A stretch of DNA of 64,000 nucleotides from Aquimarina megaterium XH134 (GCF_000520975.1 NZ_JACB01000006.1:248001-312000), one strand, 5' to 3'; positions 26,036-35,177 are shown, counted from the first letter of the stretch. A program made the numbers and translations. Notes: generated by a model from the sequence alone, not told the origin.

Positions 26036-26542
26036 TTATTCACTTTTTTTAGCGATACCGCATTTTCTCCGAACAGTTCTTTCGGCGAGGGCTGCGACAT
26101 TTCTGGCACGATCCTCAGAGCCTCCACCTTTAATAACCTCATTATATACTGTTTTGTTTTCTATAAGACCACGTAGGATACAGGTAAACCCTGGGCTGTC
26201 TTTACCTTTGAAAGGATTCTTTTTTTTGGGTCTTGCAATCAACTCCCCGAACAAGCGATCTTTTAATACTATATCTTTTTGCACTTCTACTACCAACGTA
26301 TATAGGACATTTTGATCTTCTGGATCCATATCATTTACCTTATCCAAGGCATTGGAATATTCATCATTGGTGAAATTAAAATATGCATAGATATCAAAGT
26401 AGTTGTTTTCTCCTTTTGCATCCTCCTGCACCTCTTCTTCACTTTGTATTTCTTCTTCATTTTGGTACTCTTCTTCGCTTTCCTGGCTTACTCCTTTGAA
26501 CACGGATACTAGTAATATTACAAAAATGGATAGCCTCTTCAT
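26036..26542 (-). CDS. Secreted protein of unknown function with acidic repeat
   Basis: 168 residues. Signal peptide (1-19, KGVSQ), then a low-complexity acidic run (about 20-45, repeated EEE blocks of the kind NEEEIQSEEEVQE), then a compact conserved-looking region (50-168) with two cysteines (TCILRG and RRKCGIA). I do not recognise the family. The 5' side is occupied by palindromic element G, only 28 bases from the start codon, which may have replaced the original promoter region. Confidence 0.65.
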   Translation of the reverse strand: MKRLSIFVILLVSVFKGVSQESEEEYQNEEEIQSEEEVQEDAKGENNYFDIYAYFNFTNDEYSNALDKVNDMDPEDQNVLYTLVVEVQKDIVLKDRLFGELIARPKKKNPFKGKDSPGFTCILRGLIENKTVYNEVIKGGGSEDRARNVAALAERTVRRKCGIAKKSE

Positions 26543-26570
26543 TTGTTCTATAGTTTTAAATTAATTTGGG

Positions 26571-26739
26571 TATAATACCATTTCCAATTTAAATTTACTC
26601 AATAAAACCGCGTCTTTTTGTCTAATATTTCAAAATAAAACACAACCGTAGCTCTGCTATGCTTGAATTTTCTTTTTCATCTAAGTCAAAAATCCATCAT
26701 TTTTCTTATGAGTAAATTTAAATCAGAACTGATATAATA
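26571..26739. mobile_element. MITE-like element G
   Basis: 169 bases with imperfect terminal inverted repeats of about 31 bases. The left end starts TATAATACCATTTCC and the right end, read backwards, starts TATTATATCAGTTCT; both continue into a perfect 15-bp ATTTAAATTTACTCA / TGAGTAAATTTAAAT pair. The inside has no gene. A target-site duplication could not be assigned with confidence. Confidence 0.65.
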
Positions 26740-26798
26740 AACGTTTGGCAACGCCCTTTTGTTATCTGTTTTTCTTATTTTTATACTTTTATAACTCA

Positions 26799-26970
26799 TT
26801 GTGCATTTTGATAAAATTCTGTCAATTCGAGTGAATTTTACGATTAAAATGAGTAAAATATGTATCGAGAATAAGAATTTTAACCTTTAAATGGGTTCTC
26901 GATACAACTTTTTTATCAAAAAGTCACTCGAACTGACATTTTGAAAACTTTTTTAGCTCAAAATGCACAA
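26799..26970. repeat. Three-tier palindromic element E
   Basis: A 172-base long hairpin: outer TTGTGCATTTTGA / TCAAAATGCACAA (26799-26811 and 26958-26970, perfect), middle TGTCAATTCGAGTGA / TCACTCGAACTGACA (26820-26834 and 26924-26938, one mismatch), inner TGTATCGAGAA / TTCTCGATACA (26861-26871 and 26896-26906, perfect). The inner two tiers are the C/D arm motif, turned inside out relative to repeat C. Confidence 0.88.
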
Positions 26971-27197
26971 CGGGTTTTTATATAAAAAAACAGTGTGCTT
27001 TTTCATTATATGCATAATTAAGGATTTTATTTTTTGTTTACTAAATCCGTGGCACGCTTTTTGGTTTTTATCAAATAAATTACCTATTTTGAGGCAATTT
27101 TTAAGGTTATTTTAACAATAAAATAAATTTTATCGCGTTCTGATAACCGGTGTAATTAACCTATAAACTATAATACATTATTTAACACCCAAACATT

Positions 27198-27596
27198 ATG
27201 AAAAAATTATTTCTACTTCTATTTGTGCTAGGCGCAGGATTATCAACTCAAGCTCAAGTAACTTGGGAAGAAATGAGCAAAATTTATGATGAGGAATTAT
27301 ATCCTCTCGCAAAAGATGTTTCTGAAATGACAGATAAAGTAATTGCTAATGGCAATGTTGTTTCTATTGTGAAAGATACTGGTACAACTTCTGTTCAGAA
27401 GATACAAGATAAGTCTGTACCTGTTAAGTATTTTGACTACTACCTTCTTACTGCTAATGGCAGAAAAATAGGTCCATTAGAAGCTATGCAAGCTCACAAA
27501 GTGGTACATAAATTCTTAGACGTACTAAAACGAGTTAAAGAAAATGCATCCCAAGATAATACAAAAGAAATTGAAAACATACTTAATAGTTTATAA
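27198..27596 (+). CDS. Small secreted protein of unknown function
   Basis: 132 residues. Signal peptide (1-20, STQAQ) and a mature part of about 112 residues with a helical C-terminus rich in Lys and Glu. No catalytic motif or known domain is recognised. The single gene is closed by a strong bidirectional terminator and is convergent with the OmpA gene. Confidence 0.75.
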   Translation: MKKLFLLLFVLGAGLSTQAQVTWEEMSKIYDEELYPLAKDVSEMTDKVIANGNVVSIVKDTGTTSVQKIQDKSVPVKYFDYYLLTANGRKIGPLEAMQAHKVVHKFLDVLKRVKENASQDNTKEIENILNSL

Positions 27597-27609
27597 GTAA
27601 AATAAACTC

Positions 27610-27640
27610 AAAAAAAGCGACCAAAATGGTCGCTTTTTTT
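27610..27640. terminator. Bidirectional intrinsic terminator
   Basis: AAAAAAGCGACCA / TGGTCGCTTTTTT with a 3-base loop, flanked by A and T runs. It serves the secreted protein gene on the plus strand and the OmpA-family gene on the minus strand. Confidence 0.92.
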
Positions 27641-27662
27641 ATGTTTTATAATTTCTGTAAAC

Positions 27663-28622
27663 TTAAATATCATTCAACAGTTTAGTGATTTCATCCAATT
27701 TTGGAGTTAGGATCACTTCGATTCTTCTGTTTTTACTTTTTCCTGTACTCGTATCATTAGATGCTACAGGAGCAAACTCTCCTCTACCAGCCGCAGTGAT
27801 GTTTTGTGGGTCAATTTTCTGGTTTTGTAACAAAATATTGACAATTGCAGTAGCTCTCTTGGTAGACAAATCCCAGTTGCCAGATAGTTGTCCGTTACCT
27901 GTATAGGGTACGTTATCGGTATGCCCTTCGATCAAAACAGCAATATCGGTATTATCGCCCAATACTTTACCGAGTTGTCTTACTGCTTTTTGTCCTTGTG
28001 CTCCTACTGCCCAACTACCAGATTCAAACAGTAGTTTGTTTTCCATAGAGATATAGACTTTGCCATTGCGCTCTTCTACAGTAAGGCCTTTTCCTTCAAA
28101 ATTTCGCAGTGCTTTGGATATTGCACTTTTAAGTGCCTGCATTTTGGCGTCTTTGGCTGCAATTAACCCTTCTAATTCATCTATTCTCTTAGAACGAGAA
28201 GCGAGGTCTCGTTGTAATGCATCCAAACGATTACGTTCTTCGGCCAGCGCTCTTTCTTTTTCCTCCAGTTGTTTTAGCAGTTCTCTGTTTTTCTTACTAT
28301 TGGCCGCAATCGCTGCCGAACTGTTTTTCTCTAATGCATCATACGAATCTTTTAAGTTTTCATAATTAGCCTGTGCTGCATTATATTTTCCTTGCAAATC
28401 ATCTCTCTCGGCTTTAACCTTTTGATATTCGGCATCTAATTGTTCTAATGCCTTTCTATTGGCATCGCTTGTTTTTTCTAAAGCTGCTAATTCGTCTTTG
28501 GTTTTACGATTTTCTCGCTTCAAACGAGCATACTTGCTTTCTAATTCTTTGTACACTTTAGAAGAAACACAAGAAGTCATAAGAGTACCAACAAGTATAA
28601 CAGATACTATTCTTTTTATCAT
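27663..28622 (-). CDS. OmpA-family lipoprotein with coiled coil
   Basis: 319 residues. Lipoprotein signal (LVGTLMTSCVSS, Cys18), a long coiled coil (about 30-165, heptads rich in Lys, Glu, Leu), and a C-terminal OmpA/MotB peptidoglycan-binding domain (about 190-305) with VLIEGHTDNVPYTG, LSGNWDLSTKRATAIVNIL and SKNRRIEVILTP. It probably ties the outer membrane to the cell wall. OmpA-like proteins with this layout are common in Bacteroidota; it is not the gliding or T9SS PorE/GldM set. Confidence 0.9.
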   Translation of the reverse strand: MIKRIVSVILVGTLMTSCVSSKVYKELESKYARLKRENRKTKDELAALEKTSDANRKALEQLDAEYQKVKAERDDLQGKYNAAQANYENLKDSYDALEKNSSAAIAANSKKNRELLKQLEEKERALAEERNRLDALQRDLASRSKRIDELEGLIAAKDAKMQALKSAISKALRNFEGKGLTVEERNGKVYISMENKLLFESGSWAVGAQGQKAVRQLGKVLGDNTDIAVLIEGHTDNVPYTGNGQLSGNWDLSTKRATAIVNILLQNQKIDPQNITAAGRGEFAPVASNDTSTGKSKNRRIEVILTPKLDEITKLLNDI

Positions 28623-28680
28623 TTTATGTTGTTTATGGGGTTGTTCTTTTTTACGTTTCTATTTATATTCAAAAAACTTA

Positions 28681-28723
28681 TTCTCGATACACTGCAACTG
28701 AAAGCGCAGCACTTGAATTGACA
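28681..28723 (+). repeat. Repeat unit F
   Basis: TTCTCGATACA (28681-28691) ... CACTTGAATTGACA (28710-28723), a single shorter arm of the C/D/E family with its own small stem CTGC / GCAG in the middle. It lies between the OmpA and xth genes. Confidence 0.7.
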
Positions 28724-28794
28724 GTCTTTATTCTATAGACTACTTAGATGTAACAGTATTACATTGAGGTAAAATATCACTATCCTATACGCAT

Positions 28795-29559
28795 CTATAC
28801 ATCTAATTCGACTACAATAGGGCAGTGGTCACTATGTTTGGCTTCTGATAGAATAACGGCTCTTTTTAAATTATCTTGTAAAGGCTGAGATACCATACCA
28901 TAATCCAAACGCCATCCTTTATTATTCGCTCTGGCATTAGCTCTATAACTCCACCATGAATATTGATGTGGTTCTGTATTAAAATGCCTGAAAGAATCTA
29001 TAAAACCGCTATCGATAAAATTACCGATCCACTCACGCTCTACTGGTAAAAATCCTGATACATTTTTATTACGCACCGGATCATGAATATCGATTGCTTT
29101 ATGACATATATTATAATCTCCTAATATCACCAAATTGGGGTGTTCTTTTTTAAGTTCATTAATATAGGTCTGAAAATCTGCCATATATTTTAGCTTATGC
29201 TCCAAACGATCTATATTGGTACCACTAGGGAGGTATAAACTCATTACCGATACTCCATTAAAATCAGCTCTTAGATTACGGCCTTCAAAATCCATATAAT
29301 CAATCCCGGTACCATACTCTACATGATCAGGTTTTGTTTTAGAAAGAATAGCAACACCACTATATCCTTTTTTCTGAGCACTATACCAGTAATTATGTGG
29401 ATATCCGGCTTCTGAAAACAGATCGAGATCCAACTGTTCTTTATTTGCTTTTATTTCCTGAAGACAAATCACATCTGGGTCGGTTTGTTTCAACCATTCT
29501 AAAAACCCCTTGTTTATTGCTGCTCTAATTCCGTTTACGTTATAGGAGACGATTTTCAT
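28795..29559 (-). CDS. xth: Exodeoxyribonuclease III (AP endonuclease family)
   Basis: 254 residues from the ATG at 29559. This start gives MKIVSYNVNGIRAAINKGFLEWL, the usual beginning; an ATG 12 codons earlier adds an unlikely tail. Motifs of the EEP superfamily are complete: NVNGIR, LQEIKANKEQ (metal-binding Glu), GYSGVAILSK, LGDYNICHKAIDI (Asp/Asn), SWWSYRANARANNKGWRLDYG, and SDHCPIVVELD (His). It repairs abasic sites and blocked 3' ends. Confidence 0.95.
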   Translation of the reverse strand: MKIVSYNVNGIRAAINKGFLEWLKQTDPDVICLQEIKANKEQLDLDLFSEAGYPHNYWYSAQKKGYSGVAILSKTKPDHVEYGTGIDYMDFEGRNLRADFNGVSVMSLYLPSGTNIDRLEHKLKYMADFQTYINELKKEHPNLVILGDYNICHKAIDIHDPVRNKNVSGFLPVEREWIGNFIDSGFIDSFRHFNTEPHQYSWWSYRANARANNKGWRLDYGMVSQPLQDNLKRAVILSEAKHSDHCPIVVELDV

Positions 29560-29870
29560 ACTCAAAATACTATTTGGTTTACATAATTCAAACAATGTCG
29601 TTTAGTTAAGGGATAAGATTTAAAATTTCTTGTCACACAGAGCCTGTCGAAGTGCTTTCAAATCTGCATTTTCAAATATCTTCGACAGGCTCAGACTGAC
29701 AACTAAAAGCTTAACTAAACGACATTGATAATTCAAATCTACCAATTATTAAAGAAAATGAAGCGTCATATCGATACATTTTAATCATCAATTATGAATT
29801 TAAATTGACGTATAAATCCCATCATATTCTAATAAATTTTTATGATCTTTATAGTAAACAACCACAAATC
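29560..29870. other. Intergenic region between xth and a small lipoprotein gene
   Basis: 311 bases between divergent genes. Mostly taken up by the nested inverted repeat at 29593-29727; the rest is AT-rich with a degenerate ATCGATACATTTT near 29772. Confidence 0.6.
29593..29727. repeat. Nested inverted repeat with GAGCCTGTCGAAG core
   Basis: Outer arms CAATGTCGTTTAGTTAAG (29593-29610) and its exact 18-bp complement (29710-29727). Inside are TGTCA / TGACA (29631-29635 and 29697-29701) and GAGCCTGTCGAAG / CTTCGACAGGCTC (29640-29652 and 29680-29692, 13 bp, perfect). The core resembles a palindrome widely seen between Bacteroidota genes. Confidence 0.88.
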
Positions 29871-30239
29871 ATGAAAAACATGCTTAAAACCGCCTGCTTA
29901 CTTCTACTATTTAGTGCATATAATTGTGTTCCCGCCAAAGGGGTAAATTCTGAAAGCGCTGCAACTTCAAAAAATGATATTCAAATCTCGACATCAAAAG
30001 AAATGATAGAAAAAGGATTTAGTAAAGGTACTATAGTAAGTAGTAAATCTGAAGGCTGTCCTTATATTCTAAATGTTGAAGAATATAAAGATAACCTGGA
30101 CCCTATTAATCTTGAAGAATTCTTCAAAACCAAAGTCCCTCAATACGTTTGGGTAAAATTTGGCAGTCTTAGAATGGCTAGTAGATGTACTGATGCCCGC
30201 CCTGTTTCTATTACAGAAATCAAGATGCGTAAAGAATAA
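29871..30239 (+). CDS. Small secreted or lipoprotein of unknown function
   Basis: 122 residues from the ATG at 29871, chosen because MKNMLKTACLLLLFSAYNC begins a signal peptide; an in-frame ATG at 29805 adds 22 unrelated residues. The Cys at residue 19 could be a lipobox cysteine, though -YN before it is unusual. The mature part has two more cysteines (EGCPYIL and SRCTDARPV) and a FGSLRMASRCTDARPVSI end. Family not recognised. It converges on the T9SS protein gene with a 9-base gap. Confidence 0.7.
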   Translation: MKNMLKTACLLLLFSAYNCVPAKGVNSESAATSKNDIQISTSKEMIEKGFSKGTIVSSKSEGCPYILNVEEYKDNLDPINLEEFFKTKVPQYVWVKFGSLRMASRCTDARPVSITEIKMRKE

Positions 30240-30248
30240 GTGTATTAT

Positions 30249-33245
30249 TTATTGTACTATAAACTTTGTAGCATCTGCTTTTCTTTTGTTACCAAATCGT
30301 GCAAAATAGACTCCTGATCTCGCATAGGACATATCCAGATCGTATACAAATCTACCATTGGCATCTTTTCTCACTATATTAGAAACAATGACTTGTCCCA
30401 GAATGTTAAAAATATAAAGTCTCGTTTCGGTTTCTGGGCCAGAGTCTGATTTGGTAATCAAAAATTGGTTATCTGGTTCTGTGATTACAATCAATCCTGT
30501 ATTTAACTCTTCATTTTCTCCTATCTCTACGGTATAGTCATGAGTTGTTCCAAAATCCATTGAACCACAAGGATTATTAAGGGGAGCTCCACTATTGGTA
30601 TTAACATCTCCTGCACGAATCCTAAGCAAATGACTTCCTAACACAGCATCAGTAGCAATTGAAACTGTAAAGTCCTGATCGGTATTAGCAGCTTCAATAA
30701 TCTGATTATCAACCAACAATTCTGATTCTTCAAAAACGATATTGTCATTAAAATCAATCCACATAGATACCCTCTCGGATCCATTATTATCTGCAAATCC
30801 AGTTTGCACAGTTAGTGTATAGGTGCCTATAGACCGATTTAAATTGATGGTAAAGTCATTCGTAAAATCCTCATATCCCGTATCACAGGTAATTTGAGCA
30901 TTAGTAACATTTGCCAATTCGAAAGACTTAATTCCATCTCCAAATCGCGTACAATTTGCTGTTGGTTTACAAAACGCTCTTTCTATTGTTCTGGTAATTG
31001 TGTCGTTAGCTGTATTTTCATCTGTAGCCAAAGCCGTTCCTAATTGAAACTCGAAAGTCCCTGTTCCTGTAATATCTACCAGAGTGGTAAATGTATAACT
31101 TGCTTCTGTTTGCGGTTGCAGGGTACCCGTAAAAACTTCTTCTACTCTGGCTCCATTATTTAAAGTATAAAAAACCGGAATATTGGTTTGCGCAGCAGAA
31201 CCAAAATTATATAGCGTAACAACAACGGCCTCTGAAGCAGCTGTAATACCACTATCGAGGGCAGGAGATGTTAATTCTGCCACTCCCACATCAACAGAAA
31301 ATAAATTATTGAGTGTTACCTCGCTACAATCATTTTCGGGATTGATATCTCCCGCTGCATTAGTTTCTGCTGTTATAGTATATACTCTTTCTGTACTAAG
31401 ATCTGCATTGGTAGCAAATGAAAAAGAAGCCGTTCCTAACGGCGCTATAGGACCTGCTAATAACTCATTTACTACGGGTCCTCCATTAATAGAATATGTA
31501 ACCTGGATATTACTTTGAGCTGTAGATCCAAAATTCTTAACGGTTACGGTAATGTTTTCAGAATTGGTAAAAGTGGCATCACCCCCTGGCGTGTCTATAC
31601 TTACTACTCCTACATCGGTTGTAACCGCGCCAGCCACTTTAAAAACTCCTACAACATTTCTTGAGTTGTCTCCTGTGTTTTCAAAATATTCTGCAATATG
31701 CCAAAATGTTTGATCATCTACAGGATCTACGGTAAGTTGCGCATAATCTCCGTATCGTTGTGGATCTCCTTCGCGTTGTATATCGGTTCCTATTTTGATA
31801 TCTTGTTCTGCTACGGTCATTGTTCCTAATGGGTCACCTGCAAGTCTACCTGTATATCGAATTGAAGCAAAACTATCTGCACTTGCCCCGGTACTTGTTG
31901 TACCCATTGTAGTATACCCCATACCAATATTACCATAAATATCCATAGCCATACTTCCACACCAGGCACTTTTACCATCGGGAGAAGTATAGGTTCCTTC
32001 CTGAAATACAGTCCAGGGTTGACCATCTCCACTTTGTCGTAATTCGTACCAGCGTATACCTGCTACATCATCTGCATCTGCATCTATATCTACTACATGA
32101 TTAAGTACTACAGAATTATAATTACAAAACCTCCTATAATTACTGGCAAACATAACTGCACCTTGCAATGCATCGATATTTCGATCGCTACCCGGTTGTG
32201 GTAAGTTACCAAAAGATCCACCATCAAAAGTAGAGTCAAATGCTGTTACCGTAAGTTCTTCTGCTTCTGTAATTGTAGATTGACTGGGAGAAACCCAGTC
32301 TACATCAATTTTCCATAGTTTTAATATATCCTGATCAACACCTTCCCACTCATCATCCTGAAAATAAATAATTCTGGCATCACCGTCGGGAGGTAATGTT
32401 TTTCCTAAAGCATTAAATGATGCCGGACTATAAAACCCACCTATTCTAGCTCCAGGAAGTGGAAATCCTACCATTTTTACATTTTCTTGTGCTGCTCCCT
32501 GTAGCATTTTTTCTCTTTCGATTACAAATACGATTTCGCTGGTTTGTACCGAGTTTTGATCTTTATTAGCCGTTACATAATATCCATCAGACCAAATTGA
32601 AAATTTTGTGTAATCAGGGAATCCTTCTGTGTTAAATCGATAGGTATACCATCCGTCATTTACAGGATCTGGCCCTTGTCCTACAGCTACCAGGAATCCG
32701 TTCGGAGTATTAGAGAATTGAGTGATTACAAATCGATCTGCAAAACTATCATAAAATACAATTGGATCTCCAAGGGTTTCTCCCGGAAATATATTGGCTA
32801 ATGACGAGGAAGCTACTAACTCATTACCACTTCTATCGTGTATTGCAAAAGCAAAGTTTTTGGCACTTACATAATGATTAGGGCCAACGGCCCCTGTAGG
32901 ATCCGAAGGAGCTCTATTGCTAGAATTTGCCTCGAATGTAAGAGAAGGAGCTTTACCAGCTCTCTTCACCTGATTGCTCTTTTGTTTGGCAAGTAAAGGA
33001 TCCATTCCTTTGGGAAGACCTTTTCCCGGAACAATTTTGTTGGCATCTGTTCTTCTAGGATTAATCTTACCTTCTCTTGGTTTACCAGGTAATAATTTTT
33101 TTCCTGCCAATGGTTCTATTGCCCTCATATAAGCAGCAGTAGTTACCATACTGGCATTCATGGTTTCTTTCTTTTGTGAAAATCCAATGGTAACAAAAAA
33201 CAAAAAGGAAACTACTACAATTTTCTTTAATAGCATAAGCAACAA
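30249..33245 (-). CDS. Large secreted protein with CARDB, GEVED and T9SS sorting domains
   Basis: 998 residues. Signal peptide (about 1-23, FVTIGFSQ); a region of about 450 residues with SSNRAPSDPTGAVGPNHYVSAKN and WCGSMAMDIYGNIGMGYT that looks like a beta-propeller-type surface domain; two CARDB-like Ig modules (about 545-650 and 655-770, each with VVTLYNFGS- or VTVKNFGS-like strands); a GEVED domain (about 785-905, YTLTVQTGFADN, RVSMWIDFNDNIVF, LRIRAGD, DYTVEIGE); and a C-terminal type A sorting domain (about 915-998, RLYIFNILGQVI, SGVYFARF). It should cross the outer membrane by the type IX system. The ligand is unknown; adhesion is a common role for this layout. Confidence 0.85.
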   Translation of the reverse strand: MLLMLLKKIVVVSFLFFVTIGFSQKKETMNASMVTTAAYMRAIEPLAGKKLLPGKPREGKINPRRTDANKIVPGKGLPKGMDPLLAKQKSNQVKRAGKAPSLTFEANSSNRAPSDPTGAVGPNHYVSAKNFAFAIHDRSGNELVASSSLANIFPGETLGDPIVFYDSFADRFVITQFSNTPNGFLVAVGQGPDPVNDGWYTYRFNTEGFPDYTKFSIWSDGYYVTANKDQNSVQTSEIVFVIEREKMLQGAAQENVKMVGFPLPGARIGGFYSPASFNALGKTLPPDGDARIIYFQDDEWEGVDQDILKLWKIDVDWVSPSQSTITEAEELTVTAFDSTFDGGSFGNLPQPGSDRNIDALQGAVMFASNYRRFCNYNSVVLNHVVDIDADADDVAGIRWYELRQSGDGQPWTVFQEGTYTSPDGKSAWCGSMAMDIYGNIGMGYTTMGTTSTGASADSFASIRYTGRLAGDPLGTMTVAEQDIKIGTDIQREGDPQRYGDYAQLTVDPVDDQTFWHIAEYFENTGDNSRNVVGVFKVAGAVTTDVGVVSIDTPGGDATFTNSENITVTVKNFGSTAQSNIQVTYSINGGPVVNELLAGPIAPLGTASFSFATNADLSTERVYTITAETNAAGDINPENDCSEVTLNNLFSVDVGVAELTSPALDSGITAASEAVVVTLYNFGSAAQTNIPVFYTLNNGARVEEVFTGTLQPQTEASYTFTTLVDITGTGTFEFQLGTALATDENTANDTITRTIERAFCKPTANCTRFGDGIKSFELANVTNAQITCDTGYEDFTNDFTINLNRSIGTYTLTVQTGFADNNGSERVSMWIDFNDNIVFEESELLVDNQIIEAANTDQDFTVSIATDAVLGSHLLRIRAGDVNTNSGAPLNNPCGSMDFGTTHDYTVEIGENEELNTGLIVITEPDNQFLITKSDSGPETETRLYIFNILGQVIVSNIVRKDANGRFVYDLDMSYARSGVYFARFGNKRKADATKFIVQ

Positions 33246-33415
33246 TTTATATTAAGACCTGGCTCTTTACTTAGAGACTAAAATACAACTAAACTTCAAA
33301 ATAAGACAGCCATAAGGCACTTTATCCTAAGTATTGATAAAAAAACGGTTAATTTTAAAAAAAATTATCAATGATTGTCAATGATTATATCTTATCCATA
33401 TGTTTATTAAAATAA

Positions 33416-33444
33416 AAAAGCTGCCTCATAATGAGGCAGCTTTT
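33416..33444 (-). terminator. Intrinsic terminator of glyS
   Basis: On the minus strand AAAAGCTGCCTCA / TGAGGCAGCTTTT followed by TTATTTT; it lies 24 bases after the glyS stop. Confidence 0.9.
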
Positions 33445-33467
33445 ACCAGGGAAAAACTATCCCAAAA

Positions 33468-35003
33468 TTATTTTAACCAATACTCGGCATCTGTTTTTTC
33501 AGAAATGATAGCCTTAAGCTCTGTAATCGCCACTCGTTTCTGTTCCATAGTATCTCGATCTCGTATGGTAACTGTATTGTCTTTTATAGTATCGTGATCT
33601 ATTGTAATACAAAATGGAGTACCATTAGCATCTTGTCTTCTATATCGACGTCCAATAGCATCTTTTTCGTCGTAAATAACATTAAATTTCCATTTTAGGT
33701 CATCAACAATCTGTTCTGCAATCTCTGGCAGGCCATCTTTTTTAACCAAAGGAAGTATTGCTGCTTTTACAGGAGCAACAACTGCTGGTAATTTTAATAC
33801 TACTCTACTCGAACCATCTTCTAATTCTTCATCTTGTAATGCGGTAGAGAATACAGCCAGGAACATTCTATCTAACCCAACCGAAGTTTCAACAACATAA
33901 GGAACATAGCTTTCTTTTAACTCGGGATCAAAAAACTGTAATTTCTTACCTGAGTGTTCTTCATGAGCTTTAAGATCAAAATCTGTTCTGGAGTGAATTC
34001 CTTCTAATTCTTTAAATCCAAATGGGAAATTAAACTCAATATCGGCTGCAGCATTTGCATAGTGTGCTAGTTTATCATGATCATGAAAACGATAATTCTC
34101 TTTACCTAATCCTAGTGATAAATGCCAATGTAATCGGGTTTCTTTCCAGTATTCATACCACTTCATTTCTTCGCCGGGGCGTACAAAGAATTGCATTTCC
34201 ATTTGTTCAAACTCCCGCATTCTAAAAATAAACTGGCGCGCTACGATCTCATTTCTAAATGCTTTTCCGGTTTGAGCAATCCCAAACGGTATTTTCATTC
34301 GTCCTGTTTTCTGAACATTCAGGAAATTCACAAAAATACCCTGAGCGGTCTCTGGTCTTAAGAACAAATCGGTAGCAGACTCTGCAGATGCTCCTAATTT
34401 AGTGCCAAACATTAGGTTAAATTGTCGCACTTCTGTCCAGTTTTTAGAACCAGTATCCGGGTCAGCAATTTCTAATTCTTCTATCAGTGCTTTTACATCT
34501 GCAAGATCTTCGTTATCCAAAGATTTTGCCATACGCTGTAAAATCTCTTCTTTTTTAGAAAGGTATTTTACCACTCTTGGATTGGTAGATACAAATTGCG
34601 CTTCATCAAAATCATCTCCAAAGCGTTTTTTGGCTTTAGCGATTTCTTTTTGAGCTTTTTGATAAAGCTTCTCTGCATAATCCTCGATAAGAACATCGGC
34701 TCTATATCTCTTTTTAGAATCTTTATTATCAATAAGTGGATCACTAAAGGCATCTACATGACCCGAAGCTTTCCAGGTTGTAGGATGCATAAATATTGCA
34801 GCATCAAGACCAACAATATTCTGGTGCATATTAACCATGCTTTTCCACCAATATTCTCTTATGTTTTTTTTAAGCTCTACTCCATTTTGACCATAATCAT
34901 ATACCGCACTTAATCCATCATAAATTTCACTAGAACCAAAAATATACCCATACTCCTTAGCGTGGGCAATAACCTTTTTAAATTTATCTTCTTGCTTTGC
35001 CAT
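33468..35003 (-). CDS. glyS: Glycine--tRNA ligase (alpha2 type)
   Basis: 511 residues, the single-chain dimeric type (eukaryote/archaea-like) used by Bacteroidota. Class II motifs are visible: motif 1 near DPLIDNKDSKKRYRAD, motif 2 in FRNEIVARQFIFRMREFEQMEMQFF, and motif 3 near SVGLDRMFLAVFSTAL. A C-terminal anticodon-binding domain (about 390-500) has VAPVKAAILPLVKKDGLPEIAEQI. A perfect -7 box lies almost on the start codon, so the mRNA may be leaderless. Confidence 0.96.
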   Translation of the reverse strand: MAKQEDKFKKVIAHAKEYGYIFGSSEIYDGLSAVYDYGQNGVELKKNIREYWWKSMVNMHQNIVGLDAAIFMHPTTWKASGHVDAFSDPLIDNKDSKKRYRADVLIEDYAEKLYQKAQKEIAKAKKRFGDDFDEAQFVSTNPRVVKYLSKKEEILQRMAKSLDNEDLADVKALIEELEIADPDTGSKNWTEVRQFNLMFGTKLGASAESATDLFLRPETAQGIFVNFLNVQKTGRMKIPFGIAQTGKAFRNEIVARQFIFRMREFEQMEMQFFVRPGEEMKWYEYWKETRLHWHLSLGLGKENYRFHDHDKLAHYANAAADIEFNFPFGFKELEGIHSRTDFDLKAHEEHSGKKLQFFDPELKESYVPYVVETSVGLDRMFLAVFSTALQDEELEDGSSRVVLKLPAVVAPVKAAILPLVKKDGLPEIAEQIVDDLKWKFNVIYDEKDAIGRRYRRQDANGTPFCITIDHDTIKDNTVTIRDRDTMEQKRVAITELKAIISEKTDAEYWLK

Positions 35004-35007
35004 TGCG

Positions 35008-35015
35008 CAAAAATA
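35008..35015 (-). promoter_or_regulatory. -7 box very close to the glyS start
   Basis: On the minus strand TATTTTTG, a perfect TAnnTTTG, ends 4 bases before the ATG. Transcription normally starts 5-7 bases after the box, at or next to the ATG. Confidence 0.45.
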
Positions 35016-35127
35016 ACTGAATTTAAATGAATTGAAAACGAATCTGATTTTGTTTTTTATAAAATCTTCATCTGCTGCTAATGCAGGGATTACTCATCGA
35101 AAGTAATTTCTGACAAAAGTATAAAAA

Positions 35128-35157
35128 AACCGCCATATTTTAAGCAATATGACGGTT
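35128..35157 (-). terminator. Intrinsic terminator after the coiled-coil membrane protein gene
   Basis: On the minus strand AACCGTCATATT / AATATGGCGGTT (one mismatch, 6-base loop) followed by a run of seven T counting the last stem bases. Confidence 0.88.
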
Positions 35158-35177
35158 ATAATTATATATCTAAAAAT

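Larger units (their letters stand above)
26543..27197. other. Gene-free region with two palindromic elements
   Basis: 655 bases containing element G (26571-26739) and element E (26799-26970), then about 220 AT-rich bases leading to the next gene. No gene seen. Confidence 0.6.

Noticed and set aside
25920..26315. Open frame of 131 codons on the plus strand
   Set aside because: Mostly antisense to the secreted acidic protein gene, which has a clear signal peptide; the translated sequence looks random.
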